Source: Channallabes apus
Taxonomy: Eukaryota; Chordata; Actinopteri; Siluriformes; Clariidae
Assembly (NCBI GenBank): GCA_030522415.1
Contig: CM060127.1
Location: 13,746,646-13,810,645 of the forward strand
DNA: 64,000 nt
Direction: 5' to 3'
Part shown: positions 54,385 to 64,000 of the stretch, in pieces
How positions within the stretch are numbered: position 1 is the stretch's first letter
Layout: the number at the start of each line of letters is the position of its first letter
The notes under the pieces: model-generated
Database searches by the model: none
Told to the model about the DNA's origin: nothing
What the model saw: only the letters and a program-made list of their open reading frames with translations
Translations under genes and position numbers: made by a program

Positions 54385-56905
54385 TATGTGTTATTTCACA
54401 ATCTGCAAATGTTGTCCTACAATGTACATATTCAATGCTATGAAAACAAATATACTTAAATGTAACAATGTAGTCTTTTATGTGCAAAAAAAAAAAAAAA
54501 AAAAAAAACCTGTAGGACCAAAATAAATAAATAAATAAAAAAAATCAATCCGTGGCGACGGTTTTGCAATTTGTCCCCCGCACTCACAAATACTTAAACT
54601 GTTCCCTCAGTTTAACAAATCATGGCCACGGATTAACAAACTGTATGCACAAATTTCCAATCCGTACGCTCAGATACCGTACTGTTTGCGTATTTCTTCT
54701 TAACATGAAGACTTATTTTGGTGATTTTATTATAAGCTTTTTACCCAGAGTTAGATGCATGCTGCACTGTTAATGTTATTATTAAATAACGCCTATTATT
54801 ACATTGCATTTAGTTTGAGAGCAAAGTAATGACAACATAAACTGTACATTATTTGTTTTGCATTGCTTTTTACCTTCTCCTCAAACTCACACTGCATGAT
54901 TTTCAAAGTCATCGGATCACCATTGTTTTCACACTGTACTATCTGTGGTAGCATTTAGTTGCTGCTGTGTTCACACTGCACAATGAAATGGCGACAGGAG
55001 ATTACACACTGCATGACTTTACAATAGGATGAATCGCCAACAACTCTGTCTGGTGTGCAAGCTACAGCCAAACGCACACAAGAAGTGATAAGGAAACAAC
55101 CCAAGATCATGCTGACATTGTGGTCTATAATTCCTCCCCGAACAAACAATAATTAAAAAAAGATGACGTCCTTGTTTAAGATCCCATATGGTCAAAACTG
55201 AAATTTCATGGCTTTTTTCATGGTAACTGAGGTCTAGGGGCTATGTAACTACCATATAAGTTTCAAAACAGTCAATCCACAGTAGAATGCACACAGCTTG
55301 CATAAAGTAGCTCTGCCTTTTCACGAGCTGCTGTGACGTCCAATCTACTCAGTCACCGCTTTCAGTCACCATCAACCACCATCCCACCCTTCTTTTGCCA
55401 AAACATCACATCCATGCCATTGCTGAACAACAATAACATGAAAACAAGTCGAAAAAACGCTGTTCAGTCGATAGATGTCGAAACTACATTACAACAGGCT
55501 TCCGAACAACATTAATATAAAAGACAAGTGGCACGTCAGCTTCAGCATCTTTCACACAGCCATCCCATTAAACTTTAAAAATTTACATAAAAAATTTTTA
55601 TTTAATTAATAGAAGTTAATTGATAAAGAAAATCTATTTATGACATTATTTTTGACAGCATTATGATTATTTATTAAAACTTCAGACAACAATTAGTGCC
55701 ACGAGGTTATTTGCAACACTATATGTTCTACAAAATAGAAGACTACACACCTTACAGCGCAATATAATGTGGCTTTAGAAGAGGAAAGGTAGGATTAAGA
55801 AGTGAGCAAGTGATGAATTAGTATTATAGGTCCCAAGCAGATACAGTAACAATAATGGGTGCCCTACCTTATGCAGTCTCCATTGATGGCTAATAAACAT
55901 TGATACAAGTAGGCTATGGTTAAAGTGGTGACCTTATAAAGTCTTAAATGTTTTGTTTTCCCTTCTCAACGCATTATGCATTTACTCACCAATAATGGCT
56001 ACCTTTTTAATTTGGTCAAGTCTCCAAGTCGAAGGTGCCCAGCAGCAGATTCCGTACCATGGCAGTAGCAGAGGTGGCAAGGCGGGCTGCTCTCCACACT
56101 TCTGCCTGGCAAAACACCCCAGAGCCCTTTATAACTTCAATCTGAAAAATTATTTCACATCACAATATTAATTTATTGGCAACTTTTAGAAACTTTTCAT
56201 GTTTCATACTGATTCTTATGTTTAGCTTCCCAATAGTTAATAGGATTTTATGTATAAATGCAGATTAATGATAAAGATACATGCAGGGTAAAACTGCAAC
56301 AGGAACAGTACAAAATAAAAACTGAAAAAAGACGGACATTCAGAGTAAAACAGTGCAAGATAAATAAAAAAAAACTGTACAAAACATACATGCAGGGTAA
56401 GCATTGGTGGGAGCAATGTCCAAGCAGTGTAGAGAAATATTTCTGTACGACTTCATTGTTTTGTGCTGTGTAGTATAGTATTGTAATAGCTGATCAGAGT
56501 GATCAACTCCCCATGTGCTGGTTGTACGCAGTCACAGGACATGTCCTACCTAAGGCAGTATTTTTAGCCACCTGGAACTAGCTTGTTTATGCTAAATAAC
56601 ATTACCCATAGCAGTGTTATAAGCTAACCAAAATGGAGCCAAATACACATTAGCAACCATAATCTAAAGCTATCCAAAACAAGGTGAATATAAACATCTG
56701 TAAACTCCATAAGGCATTAGCTTAGCCACCGGGAAATATCATGTTTGTGCTACATGAGGCAGCATGTTAGCATGATTTACCTAAACTATATAAATGACAT
56801 TGAAAGCCAACATGTCACACAAGCTGACAAGAGCTAGCTGTAGTGAGGAAAATATTTACTAATATTAGTTTAATATTATCAGAATAAGAGTTATATAAGA
56901 CTTAA
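54385..56905. other. Interior of the 50-58.8 kb element, no clear gene
   Basis: Poly-A (54487-54508) followed by AATA repeats. 54870-55060 has repeated CACACTGCATGA/CACACTGCACAA words, reminiscent of Harbinger-like ends. Small frames at 55333-55515 and 55953-56171 have no domains. Confidence 0.4.
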
Positions 56906-56909
56906 TAAC

Positions 56910-57060
56910 TTACCCAGTGTAGCATGGGTCTATTCTCTGTTCAAAATGCTCCCGTTCGTCGTCGGAGTCACACAGTCTTCTTCTGAGGTAAATGTAAACT
57001 TTCCAGAACATTCTGAAGAGTTTCCTCGGATGTGTAAGCGCGTGCCATCTTCCAAAACGT
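56910..57060 (-). pseudogene. Possible first coding exon of a decayed transposase gene
   Basis: The minus ATG near 57047 opens MARAYTSEETLQNVLES. After a frameshift an acidic CDSDDEREHFEQRIDPCYTG follows, and the sequence ends at a consensus donor GTAAGT (56915-56910). A short basic/helical start followed by an acidic Asp/Glu-rich stretch recalls the N-termini of piggyBac-type (PGBD4-like) transposases, but this is an impression and no catalytic region was found. Confidence 0.3.
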
Positions 57061-57139
57061 GCTGAAAACTCACTGAATCGGAGTATTTTCAAACCTGTCT
57101 AGCTGTGTTCATTTTTCATGCCGGTGTCCGGGGGTGTGG

Positions 57140-57245
57140 TCTAGTATGTAAATTACCCGGACTGATTTCCGTGTGATTGGCGCGTGGGCGTGTCCTGCCT
57201 CGGGTCATTAGCATATAAGTGTGACAGAAATTCTGTGCCTCTCCT
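57140..57245 (-). promoter_or_regulatory. Promoter-like region upstream of the 57.0 kb exon
   Basis: On the minus strand: CTTATATGCTAATGACC (TATA/octamer-like, about 57218-57202), GGACACGCCCACGCG (GC-rich box) and CCAATCACACGG, then about 130 bp to the candidate ATG. Composition is GC-richer than the surroundings. Confidence 0.3.
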
Positions 57246-57396
57246 TGGTTTATATGGATTACATAAACTGAGAATATTTGTTTTCAATGTGATTTGCATC
57301 ATTTAAAAGTAGACACTTTAAGCTTTCTATAGATATATTTCTCATTTCAGTTAATTTTAGTGACGTGTTTCAAAAAGATTTTCACGGAGACTGAGG

Positions 57397-58080
57397 TTTC
57401 ATATATGTGCATATATCCTCATATACTGTATGTGGGCAATTAGGATTAGTTTTTTGCATATTTTTTTGTTAGTTCTTAGTTATTGCCTTGATAATAGAAA
57501 ATATGAGCTAGGCATCATGTATGACAGTTGCCAAAGTGAGATATGAGCTAAAATTACCAGATCCTGCCATAGGAGACATATCTTGTATGTACACATAGGG
57601 CTTATATGTGGATATAAAGAAGCAATACAGGAGACCTATATGGCCTGTATATGCACATATATGCACCTCAATGTTGCCTACATGTGGCATATATACGCAT
57701 ATATATTATCATATATATGCATATATGTTTAATATTTTTATTTACATATTTACATTTAGGCATTTGGCAGACGCTCTTATCCAGAGCGACTTACATTTTT
57801 ATCTCATTATACATCTGAGCAGTTGAGGGTTAAGGGCCTTGCTCAAGGGCCCAACAGTGGCAACTTGGTGGTTGTGGGGTTTGAACCTGGGATCTTTCGA
57901 ACCATAGTCCAATGCTTTAACCACTGAGCTACCCCTGGCCCCATATAGGTGCGGTTATATGCGCATATATACTGCATATAGGTTTCATATATGCGCATAT
58001 GTCCTCATATAGGTGCGGATATATGCGCATATATACTGCATATAGGTTTCATATATGCGCATATATCCTCATATAGGTTC
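57397..58080. repeat. CATATATGCGCATATAT palindromic tandem repeat, split by a SINE
   Basis: Units of about 64 bp containing TTTCATATATGCGCATATAT, CCTCATATAGGTGCGG and ACTGCATATAGG repeat about twice at 57942-58080. Related but shorter, decayed words occur at 57397-57740. The repeated ATATGCGCATAT core is self-complementary. Confidence 0.7.
57744..57942 (-). mobile_element. V-SINE (tRNA-derived, V-domain), full length
   Basis: Reverse orientation. The 3' V-domain TTTGGCAGACGCTCTTATCC and GAGCGACTTACA (57762-57794) lies at the left. The body has GGGCCTTGCTCAAGGGCCCA, and the tRNA-like head with B box reversed GGTTTGAACC (57877-57886) and GGTTAAAGC-like A box lies at the right. Inserted in the CATATATGCGC repeat. 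Confidence 0.88.
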
Positions 58081-58416
58081 TTTCCATGTGGGGCACGCAC
58101 ACTGCTCTGGGTGAGGCACAGACAACGGGAAACAGGAACTAAACTCTCAAACAAATGCTTCCCAACAGAATACCGTAGGTCGCATTGCCAAAATTCTTTC
58201 ACCGTGAGTGGCAGGAACTTCCAGACTATTGAATTCTCATGCCTGTAGAGTGTATTATAATGACGTGGCGACAGTGTAAAAACACCCTCCGATGTTAAAT
58301 GCGAGCCGAAAATTGAGTACTTTTGAACGGCAAACAGGAATTAAGCTCTCACGTGAGTAAACTAGACAGCAAGGTAAATACACAAAACTTACCGTCAAAT
58401 TATTTTTTTTCCTCAA

Positions 58417-58421
<5 letters not shown>

Positions 58422-58479
<58 letters not shown>

Positions 58480-58500
58480 ATTATTATTATTTTTTTTTTT
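58422..58500. repeat. Compound (AT)n(TTA)n poly-T microsatellite
   Basis: About 54 bp of AT, then six TTA units and a T run. Confidence 0.95.
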
Positions 58501-59214
58501 TAAGCACCATGGCAAATCTCTCGTAGTCAATTTTTTTACCTGTTTTAAACACATGTAACACACATGCATACACATTTTTATAGAAATGCACTTAGTTAAT
58601 TTAATTTGCCTTACATTGTTGAATGAGGATGGGTTCCAAAACCAAAAATCAACATTGATTCAATGTTTGTCTTTTCAACACAGAAAAGCATTGAATTATC
58701 AACATTGATTCAACATTATTTAGCATTGAAAAATCAACCTCAACCAAAATGATGATTCTGATGAAATTTCAACATTGAATCAATGTCACCTTGCTATCTG
58801 GGCAGCCCGCCTCAGAGAGACGAATCTACCTTGAAAGTGAGTTACGGACATGGGCGTCGCTAGGCCATTTTTAGGAGAGCTTTTGCCCCCCTAACATTTG
58901 TACTCAGCCCCCCTAAAAATTCTCCATAAACGTCACACAAATTGCTGGTCATCCATTGTCCCCTTTATATTTGATTAGAAAGCGGCGGCAGACTTCCTTT
59001 GGCTCCTCCCCGTCTTTCAGCACGGTCTTCAATTCGCCATCACAGAGAGAGGATTAAGCCAAGGTGTGTGTTTTTCGATAAATTGTTATATCAATGCAGT
59101 CCTTTCTTATAAATACAGTTTACAAAATGTCATGAGGGATTAATCAGTTAAACCTTCACTGTGTTCACCCTCATCACACCAGCTGTTTCCTCTAGTGAAA
59201 ATGAAGCCCTTAAT

Positions 59215-59672
59215 ACTGCAACTTTAGGAGGACACGAGGCGACCATTCTCCACTGAGCATCAACGGCTCCTCTGTGGGAATCGTCGAAAGCACCAAATTC
59301 CTGGATGTCCACCTAGAGAAGGACCTCAGCTGGTCCCTCAACACCAGCTCCCTACACAAGAAAGCCCAACAGCGTCTCTTCTTTCTGAGAAGACTGAGGA
59401 AGGCCCAGCTTCCACCACCGATCCTGACCACCTTCTATAGAGGGACTATCGAGAGCATCCTGAGCGGCTGCATCACTGTCTGGTTTGGGAATTATGCCAT
59501 ATCGGACCGCAAGACCCTACAGCGGATAGTGAGGACAGCGGAGAAGATCATCGGGGTCTCTCTCCCCTCTATTGAAGACATCTACACCACACGCTGCATC
59601 CGTAAAGCCACCAGCATTGTGGCTGATCGGACACACCCCTCTCACACACTCTTCACACTCCTGCCATATGAA
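59215..59672 (+). pseudogene. LINE (L2/Rex1-like) ORF2 C-terminal fragment
   Basis: Open frame reading SSVGIVESTKFLDVHLEKDL, KKAQQRLFFLRRLRKAQL, FYRGTIESILSGCITVWFGN and RIVRTAEKIIGVSLPSIEDI, HPSHTLFTLLP. This is the conserved post-RT region of fish non-LTR elements. It is cut at LLP by the LTR-like insertion (59683). RT core and 5' part are missing. Confidence 0.8.
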
Positions 59673-59682
59673 AATTTAAGGG

Positions 59683-61291
59683 TGTCACGCTCTAATACCT
59701 GGGACATTGAACAGGGCTCTGTGTTGTGACACAGGCAACACGACAATCAGGCTCTAATACCTGGGACATTGAACAGGGCGCTGTGTTGCGACACTCGGCT
59801 TGAGACACACTGGTGTTAAGACATGGAACAGGTAACTTGAACTCAAAACAGACGTAGGGGAACCTGTGCTTCTATGGGCGACACGCACACATGCTCCAGG
59901 AAGCTAGACTCACACTAACATACACGTACTCAGCTAAGAACACACTCGACACACTAACATACACGTGCACACACACACACACCCCTCTGGGCACCTGGTA
60001 CACTCGCTCACCCTTAGGCACAGCATACACTCGCTCACCCTTAGGCACAGCATACACTCGCTCACCCTTAGGCACAGCATACACTCGCTCACCCTTAGGC
60101 ACAGCATACACTCGCTCACCCCTAGGCACAGCATACACTCGCTCACCCCTAGGCACAGCATACACTCGCTCACCCCTAGGCACAGCATACACTCGCTCAC
60201 CCCTAGGCACAGCATACACTCGCTCACCCCTAGGCACAGCATACACTCGCTCACCCCTAGGCACAGCATACACTCGCTCACCCCTAGGCACAGCATACAC
60301 TCGCTCACCCCTAGGCACAGCATACACTCGCTCACCCCTAGGCACAGCATACACTCGCTCACCCCTAGGCACAGCATACACTCGCTCACCCCTAGGCACA
60401 GCATACACTCGCTCACCCCTAGGCACAGCATACACTCGCTCACCCCTAGGCACAGCATACACTCGCTCACCCCTAGGCACAGCATACACTCGCTCACCCC
60501 TAGGCACAGCATACACTCGCTCACCCCTAGGCACAGCATACACTCGCTCACCCCTAGGCACAGCATACACTCGCTCACCCCTAGGCACAGCATACACTCG
60601 CTCACCCCTAGGCACAGCATACACTCTCTCACCCCTAGGCACAGCATACACTCTTTCACCCCTAGGCACAGCATACACTCTCTCACCCTTAGGCACAGCA
60701 TACACTCATACACCTAGAGACATCATACCCTCACACACCTCGGCACAGCATACATTCTCACACCTAGGCACAGCCTGCACTCTCCACTCTTGGCACACAT
60801 ACCTACCCATAAATACAAACATACCTATAACCCTTCATACACACATACTCACAACCCAGTATTTATCACACTCACCCGTAGAAGGTACACAGGCTTAGAG
60901 CTTAGACTAATGGGGAGAGACCTCGCAAAACATGAGGGAGAAACCAATAGAAATAACCCAAAACAATAAGACACCACACACTCTTCACAATAATTAAAAC
61001 ACAGGTACATCTAAACATACACCCACACATTTAACCAAAACAACATGCCTACAGAGCCAGATGAACATAAATAAACAAAAAGAACAAAACTAAAGCCCTC
61101 TAGACAACGTTAATGCTCGACCCAGTTTCCCAGCGCTAACAGCTTTTTATTAGGTTGCTAATGAGCCACCCCGGCACAGGTGACACTTAGTCGTCACCTG
61201 ACCGAGGTGCCTTCTGGGAAACTGGGTCTTCAAACAAAAAACTACAAAACATAAACGTGACCACAGTGCCCTCTAGGGGCAGTCCCTTACA
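59683..61291. mobile_element. LTR-like element (TG...CA, 5-bp TSD) with internal minisatellite
   Basis: Flanked by AAGGG at 59678-59682 and 61292-61296. Starts TGTCACGC and ends CCCTTACA. It holds a 62-bp tandem duplication (CTCTAATACCTGGGACATTG at 59690 and again near 59752), then the 27-bp minisatellite and a CA-rich tail. Its right part reads better on the minus strand (TGTAAGGGACTGCCCC, CCTAATAAAAAGC), as an LTR U3 with a TATA-like box. No coding domains. Probably a solo LTR of about 1.6 kb, orientation uncertain. Confidence 0.6.
60003..60708. repeat. 27-bp minisatellite, about 26 units
   Basis: Unit CTCGCTCACCCCTAGGCACA plus GCATACA, almost invariant. The first four units have CCCTTAGG instead of CCCCTAGG. 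The last few have CTCTCTC or CTCTTTC, so variants cluster at the two ends. Because 27 is a multiple of 3, long repetitive frames (for example a 9-residue YAVPRGERV period on the minus strand) stay open in several phases; I regard these as artefacts. Confidence 0.97.
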
Positions 61292-61296
61292 AAGGG

Positions 61297-61855
61297 GTTG
61301 AATAGAGAACCTACTGTCTTATTTATGTAGCTAAAACACTAAATTAAACTAGATAACATGATGATCAAAGTTTTAATATCTATATTTAACTGTAGATGGA
61401 AGGTTTTTCAAGTCACATGAAAAAAAGGTTCTATTCTTACCTGCTGCTCATTTAGAGACCTACTGCCACTTGAAAAACCCTCCATCTAGAGATCTCTGCT
61501 CAGTTCTCTGAAAGCGCAGCCTCACAGGCACATTAACACTTTGTTCCCAACATTTATTGAAGTCATTGCATCAGAAAATATTTTCATATTTTTTATGTCT
61601 GCCAGTTTCCAACAAAAAGCAGCAGTATTGTCAAAGAATTAACAGATGTTTGACATTATTGGCACCCACACAGTTTATTCCATTGTACATCCTCATACAG
61701 TAGGTGTGTTGTTTATATTGCTAATCAATGTAAGTTTAAAGTTATATGCTATTTTCTGGTTACATTTTACTGATTGTACCTGTACATAGAAAAAGTTTTA
61801 TATGTAAACCGCATGTGTGATCAAGAAGACTCATTTGAGTACTGATATTATGTTG
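61297..61855. other. Spacer within the hAT element
   Basis: Contains an imperfect inverted pair (GATGGAAGGTTTTTCAAGT at 61395 and ACTTGAAAAACCCTCCATC at 61472), a possible short hairpin or MITE. Otherwise nothing recognised. Confidence 0.4.
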
Positions 61856-61857
61856 CC

Positions 61858-62270
61858 CGCAGTTGGAACCAGCTTCCAGAAGAGATCAGATGTGCTAAAA
61901 CATTAGTCACATTTAAATCTAGACTTAAAACTCATCTGTTTAGCTGTGCATGTATTGAATGAGCACTGCGCTACGTCCGGAACGACTGCATTATTTTATG
62001 CTTACCTAATATATTAAACTGTTTTATCTGTATTTTAAATGAAATTTTATTTTTTTTAATTAGTTTTCTATTTTATTTTTAAATTAAATTCTTTATTAGT
62101 TAAAGTTTTATTGCAGTTTTATTGCTGTTAAAAGTTTTCCTTAAAAAAGTTTTATTGCTATTATTTTCTATTTCATTTCATGATTATTTTCTTTTCTTGT
62201 AAAGTACTTTGAAATACCATTGTGTATGAAATGTGCTATACAAATAAACTTGCATTGCCTTGCCTTGATT
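61858..62270 (+). pseudogene. LINE 3' end fragment
   Basis: Reads RSWNQLPEEIRCAKTLVTFK-like then SRLKTHLFSCACIE, the terminal residues of L2-like ORF2 proteins. An AT-rich 3' UTR and the ending TGAAATGTGCTATACAAATA plus short repeats (TTGCCTTGCCTTG) follow. Severely 5' truncated. Confidence 0.75.
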
Positions 62271-62561
62271 CTGAACAAGCCAAATAAGTGTTAAACCTCT
62301 ATGGGGGCTGAGCCCCCCTTAACTGAAAATCCTAGAAATGCCCCTGGTTACGGATATTAACGGTTTTGCTAACAGCAAGGTCAAATGTATGCTATGAGGA
62401 AGCCTATTGCCATGTAATGTGATTATTTATCATACCGTGCAGTAGCTTGCTGATCTTACTTGATCATTTTGACATGAAGACTTAATATATTCAGATATGA
62501 TTTGGCCTAAGGCTCTGAATTTAACAATTTCAGTTTCAGTAAATTTGGTTAAGCATAGCGA

Positions 62562-63402
62562 TGTCACGGTACGCCAGGTAATACCTACTTCTCGGGACAA
62601 GCCATGATCTCCCGCAACTCCCTTCCACACTCCGTTCCGCTGCTTCTGTTTTGCCGCCTCAGTCGTTCATGCTCGCGCACACCTGTGTCTCATCACCACC
62701 ACTTTATATAACTCTCCGTCAGACTGCGAACCCTTGCTGAATTATTGCGTGCTAATTTTCTATTGTCTCGTGCCTTTTTGCCAAGATATATCTGCCTGTT
62801 TTCACGTTGTCAAATCTTTTACTGCTCCCCAGGATTACGCTGATTGATCTACCGGCTTTGACTCTCTGCTTTCACTTTCGACCACGGCTTTGTCTCAGTT
62901 CCACTGGATTATTCTCTGTCGGACTACAGGTGTGTGCTGTTCTATTCCATTAGTGGTCAGTGCCTCTGTTCACAACTCAGACTCCCTTTTGGTTGCTCCT
63001 ATTCAGTGAGTTTAAAACTGCATGTGCTCTGCCCTTTAATCTCACACAGCTGCTCTGTTATATGTGCTCTGGATCTCTCATCTGCTAAACCTCTGCCCAC
63101 AGCCACTGCCAACCTGCCCGACTGCCCATCTCTAACCGCATCTGTATTGAACTGCATATTCTGCCTAAATTTTTCCCGTTATCTACTTTCAGCATATCTC
63201 TCATCTGCTCTACCTCTGCCCACAGCTGCTTCCAACCTGCCCTGCTGCCCTCTTCTTACTGCACCTTGTCCAAACCATACATATATTGCCTAATTTCTCC
63301 CTTATCTGCTTCCAGCGCATTTCTCATTAAATATTTTTACATCTACTCTGTTGTGTCTGCTTTTGGGTCCTTTTAGCCTGCCTACACAGGCCCGTCGTGA
63401 CA
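62562..63402 (+). repeat. 5' LTR of a third Gypsy element
   Basis: About 841 bp, TGTCACGGTACGCC...GTCGTGACA. TTATATAA at 62704-62711 precedes a putative transcript start GCTGAATTATT (62736-62746) by about 32 bp. An internal near-duplicate block (CTCTGCCCACAGC at about 63091 and 63217) is present. Confidence 0.8.
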
Positions 63403-63403
63403 G

Positions 63404-63423
63404 AATAATTTGGCCAGCATGGA
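63404..63423 (+). promoter_or_regulatory. Broken putative self-priming site
   Basis: After LTR end plus one base the sequence reads AATAATTTGGCCAGCATGG. Removing four bases (TGGC) would leave AATAATTCAGC, the exact reverse complement of GCTGAATTATT at 62736-62746 in the LTR. Interpreted as an 11-nt site split by a 4-nt insertion. Confidence 0.45.
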
Positions 63424-64000
63424 CCCAGCAGAGTTAGGACAACTTAGGACCTCCCTGGAGGCACAGGGCACCCTACTCGGCACACACCAAGGGGAGATTC
63501 AGCAGGTAAATCAGAATCTTTCCTCTCGCAATGTTCCCTTTCTCTAGAATTACAGGCTTCAACATCAGGACGTTCTAAAATAGCTTATATTATTACCCTC
63601 CTCTCTGGATAAGCACGTGAGTGGGGAACAGCGCTGTGGGATGCTGATGATCCATGCTGCACCAACTACAATGCATTCACCAATGAAATGAGGAGAGTCT
63701 TTGACTGTTCCCTTTCAGGCCGGGAGGCAGCTGGGCAGATGCTAAAACTCCGTCAGGGAGCACGTTCAGCCTATGATTATGCCATCGAGGTTCGCACCCT
63801 GGCGGCCTCCTGTGGATGGAATGAGTGTGCCATGTTTGATGTCTTTTTTCACGGACTAAGCGAAACTGTCAAAGATGAGCTGGTCTCTCAAGAGCTCCCT
63901 TCTGACATAAATGAGCTCATGGATTTAGCGGATAGCATCGATGCACGCCTCCGACTCAGGCGCAGAGAACGCACACCACCCCTGGTGAGGACCAGGCCAC
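63419..64000 (+). pseudogene. gag of the third Gypsy element, partial at window edge
   Basis: ATG at 63419 opens MDPAELGQLRTSLEAQGTLL, like the coiled-coil gag start of the other chromodomain elements. A stop at about 63545 and a missing middle segment follow. In another frame the Ty3-type core appears: IAYIITLLSG, a stop at 63609-63611, AREWGTALWDAD, AAGQMLKLRQGARSAYDYAI, CGWNECAMFDVFFHGLSETV, LADSIDARLRLRRRER. The element runs off the right edge, so pol cannot be judged. Confidence 0.8.

Larger units (their letters stand above)
50013..58802. mobile_element. Large TIR element (CCCAGATAGCA ends) riddled with later insertions
   Basis: Left CCCAGATAGCA (50013) and right TGCTATCTGGG (58802) face each other. 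Both are followed inward by repeated ATTGAATCAA / CAACATTGATTC words over about 200 bp (50025-50260 and 58640-58790). CA flanks both ends but is too short to prove a TSD. Inside lie a piggyBac-type MITE, a foldback element, a Tc1 copy and a SINE. About 5 kb of the element's own DNA remains, including a promoter-like region and a possible transposase first exon at 57.1 kb. Alternatively these are two separate end fragments in opposite orientation. Confidence 0.5.
58849..62346. mobile_element. hAT-type element with 8-bp TSD, carrying other elements
   Basis: Flanked by GTTACGGA at 58841-58848 and 62347-62354. Ends CATGGGCGTCGCTAGG and (reverse) CAGGGGCATTTCTAGG are imperfect TIRs of hAT type. 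A second inverted motif AGCCCCCCT / GGGGGGCT lies just inside each end (58906 and 62312). No hAT transposase is visible. The interior holds LINE fragments and the LTR-like element at 59683-61291. Confidence 0.85.

Noticed and set aside
60003..60708. Regular 27-bp repeats resembling a CRISPR array
   Set aside because: Units are directly abutting with no unique spacers, in a eukaryotic transposable-element context with no cas genes.
59872..60898. Four overlapping long repetitive frames (up to 335 codons; e.g. YAVPRGERV repeats) suggesting a repeat protein
   Set aside because: They are translations of a 27-bp minisatellite, which keeps every clean phase open; no conserved flanking domain, signal peptide or promoter.
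62934..63293. 119-codon plus frame with Cys/Leu/Pro-rich sequence
   Set aside because: Lies wholly inside the LTR of the third Gypsy element; composition reflects duplicated LTR blocks.

Overview
The window looks like nuclear DNA of a ray-finned (teleost) fish. It is AT-rich and dense in simple repeats, and it carries mobile-element families typical of fish genomes: Tc1/mariner with IR/DR ends, hAT, Harbinger-like, piggyBac-like MITEs, V-domain tRNA SINEs, L1, L2 and RTE LINEs, and Ty3/Gypsy elements. There is no operon, ribosome-binding site or phage structure. I found no tRNA, rRNA or CRISPR array. Element families were recognised by eye from protein motifs, terminal sequences and target-site duplications (TSDs), not by database search.

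Host genes are sparse. The only convincing one is a single-exon rhodopsin-type GPCR on the minus strand at 2.7-3.6 kb. Two weaker candidates are a 91-nt internal exon (minus, 8661-8751) and a TATA-type promoter with a short first coding exon (plus, 10491-10597).

Layout. 0-2.3 kb: a TA-flanked TIR element with a Harbinger-like element inside it. 2.7-3.6 kb: the GPCR. 4-5.5 kb: a TIR element with a duplicated or nested copy. 6.3-7.3 kb: SINEs and a Tc1 stub. 7.3-15 kb: mostly unannotated sequence with microsatellites. 15.1-15.6 kb: a probable solo LTR. 16.2-21.6 kb: a complete but inactivated chromodomain Gypsy element. 23.3-25.0 kb: a SINE and a hAT MITE. 25.1-28.4 kb: a Gypsy scrap, then a Tc1 copy split by an L2 LINE. 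30.1-33.1 kb: a second, internally deleted chromodomain Gypsy (minus), with an RTE LINE inserted just upstream. 35.8-46.9 kb: a three-level nest, L1 containing Tc1 containing an intact Gypsy. 47.9-48.5 kb: a LINE scrap. 50.0-58.8 kb: a large CCCAGATAGCA-ended element full of later insertions. 58.8-62.3 kb: a hAT element carrying LINE pieces and an LTR-like element with a 27-bp minisatellite. 62.6-64.0 kb: the start of a third Gypsy element, cut by the window edge.

The most interesting signal is in the chromodomain Gypsy elements. In two of them the 11 nt starting one base after the 5' LTR are perfectly complementary to an 11-nt stretch of the LTR lying about 30 bp downstream of a TATA-like box, where the transcript should begin. 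A third element shows the same thing broken by a 4-nt insertion. This is the layout expected for self-primed reverse transcription as known for Tf1 of fission yeast and its Tf1/sushi relatives. In the two perfect cases the gag ATG lies inside the primer-binding site. The Gypsy element at 41.9-46.6 kb is different: it has a tRNA-type primer site, identical-looking LTRs and one open 1321-codon gag-pol frame, so it is probably young.
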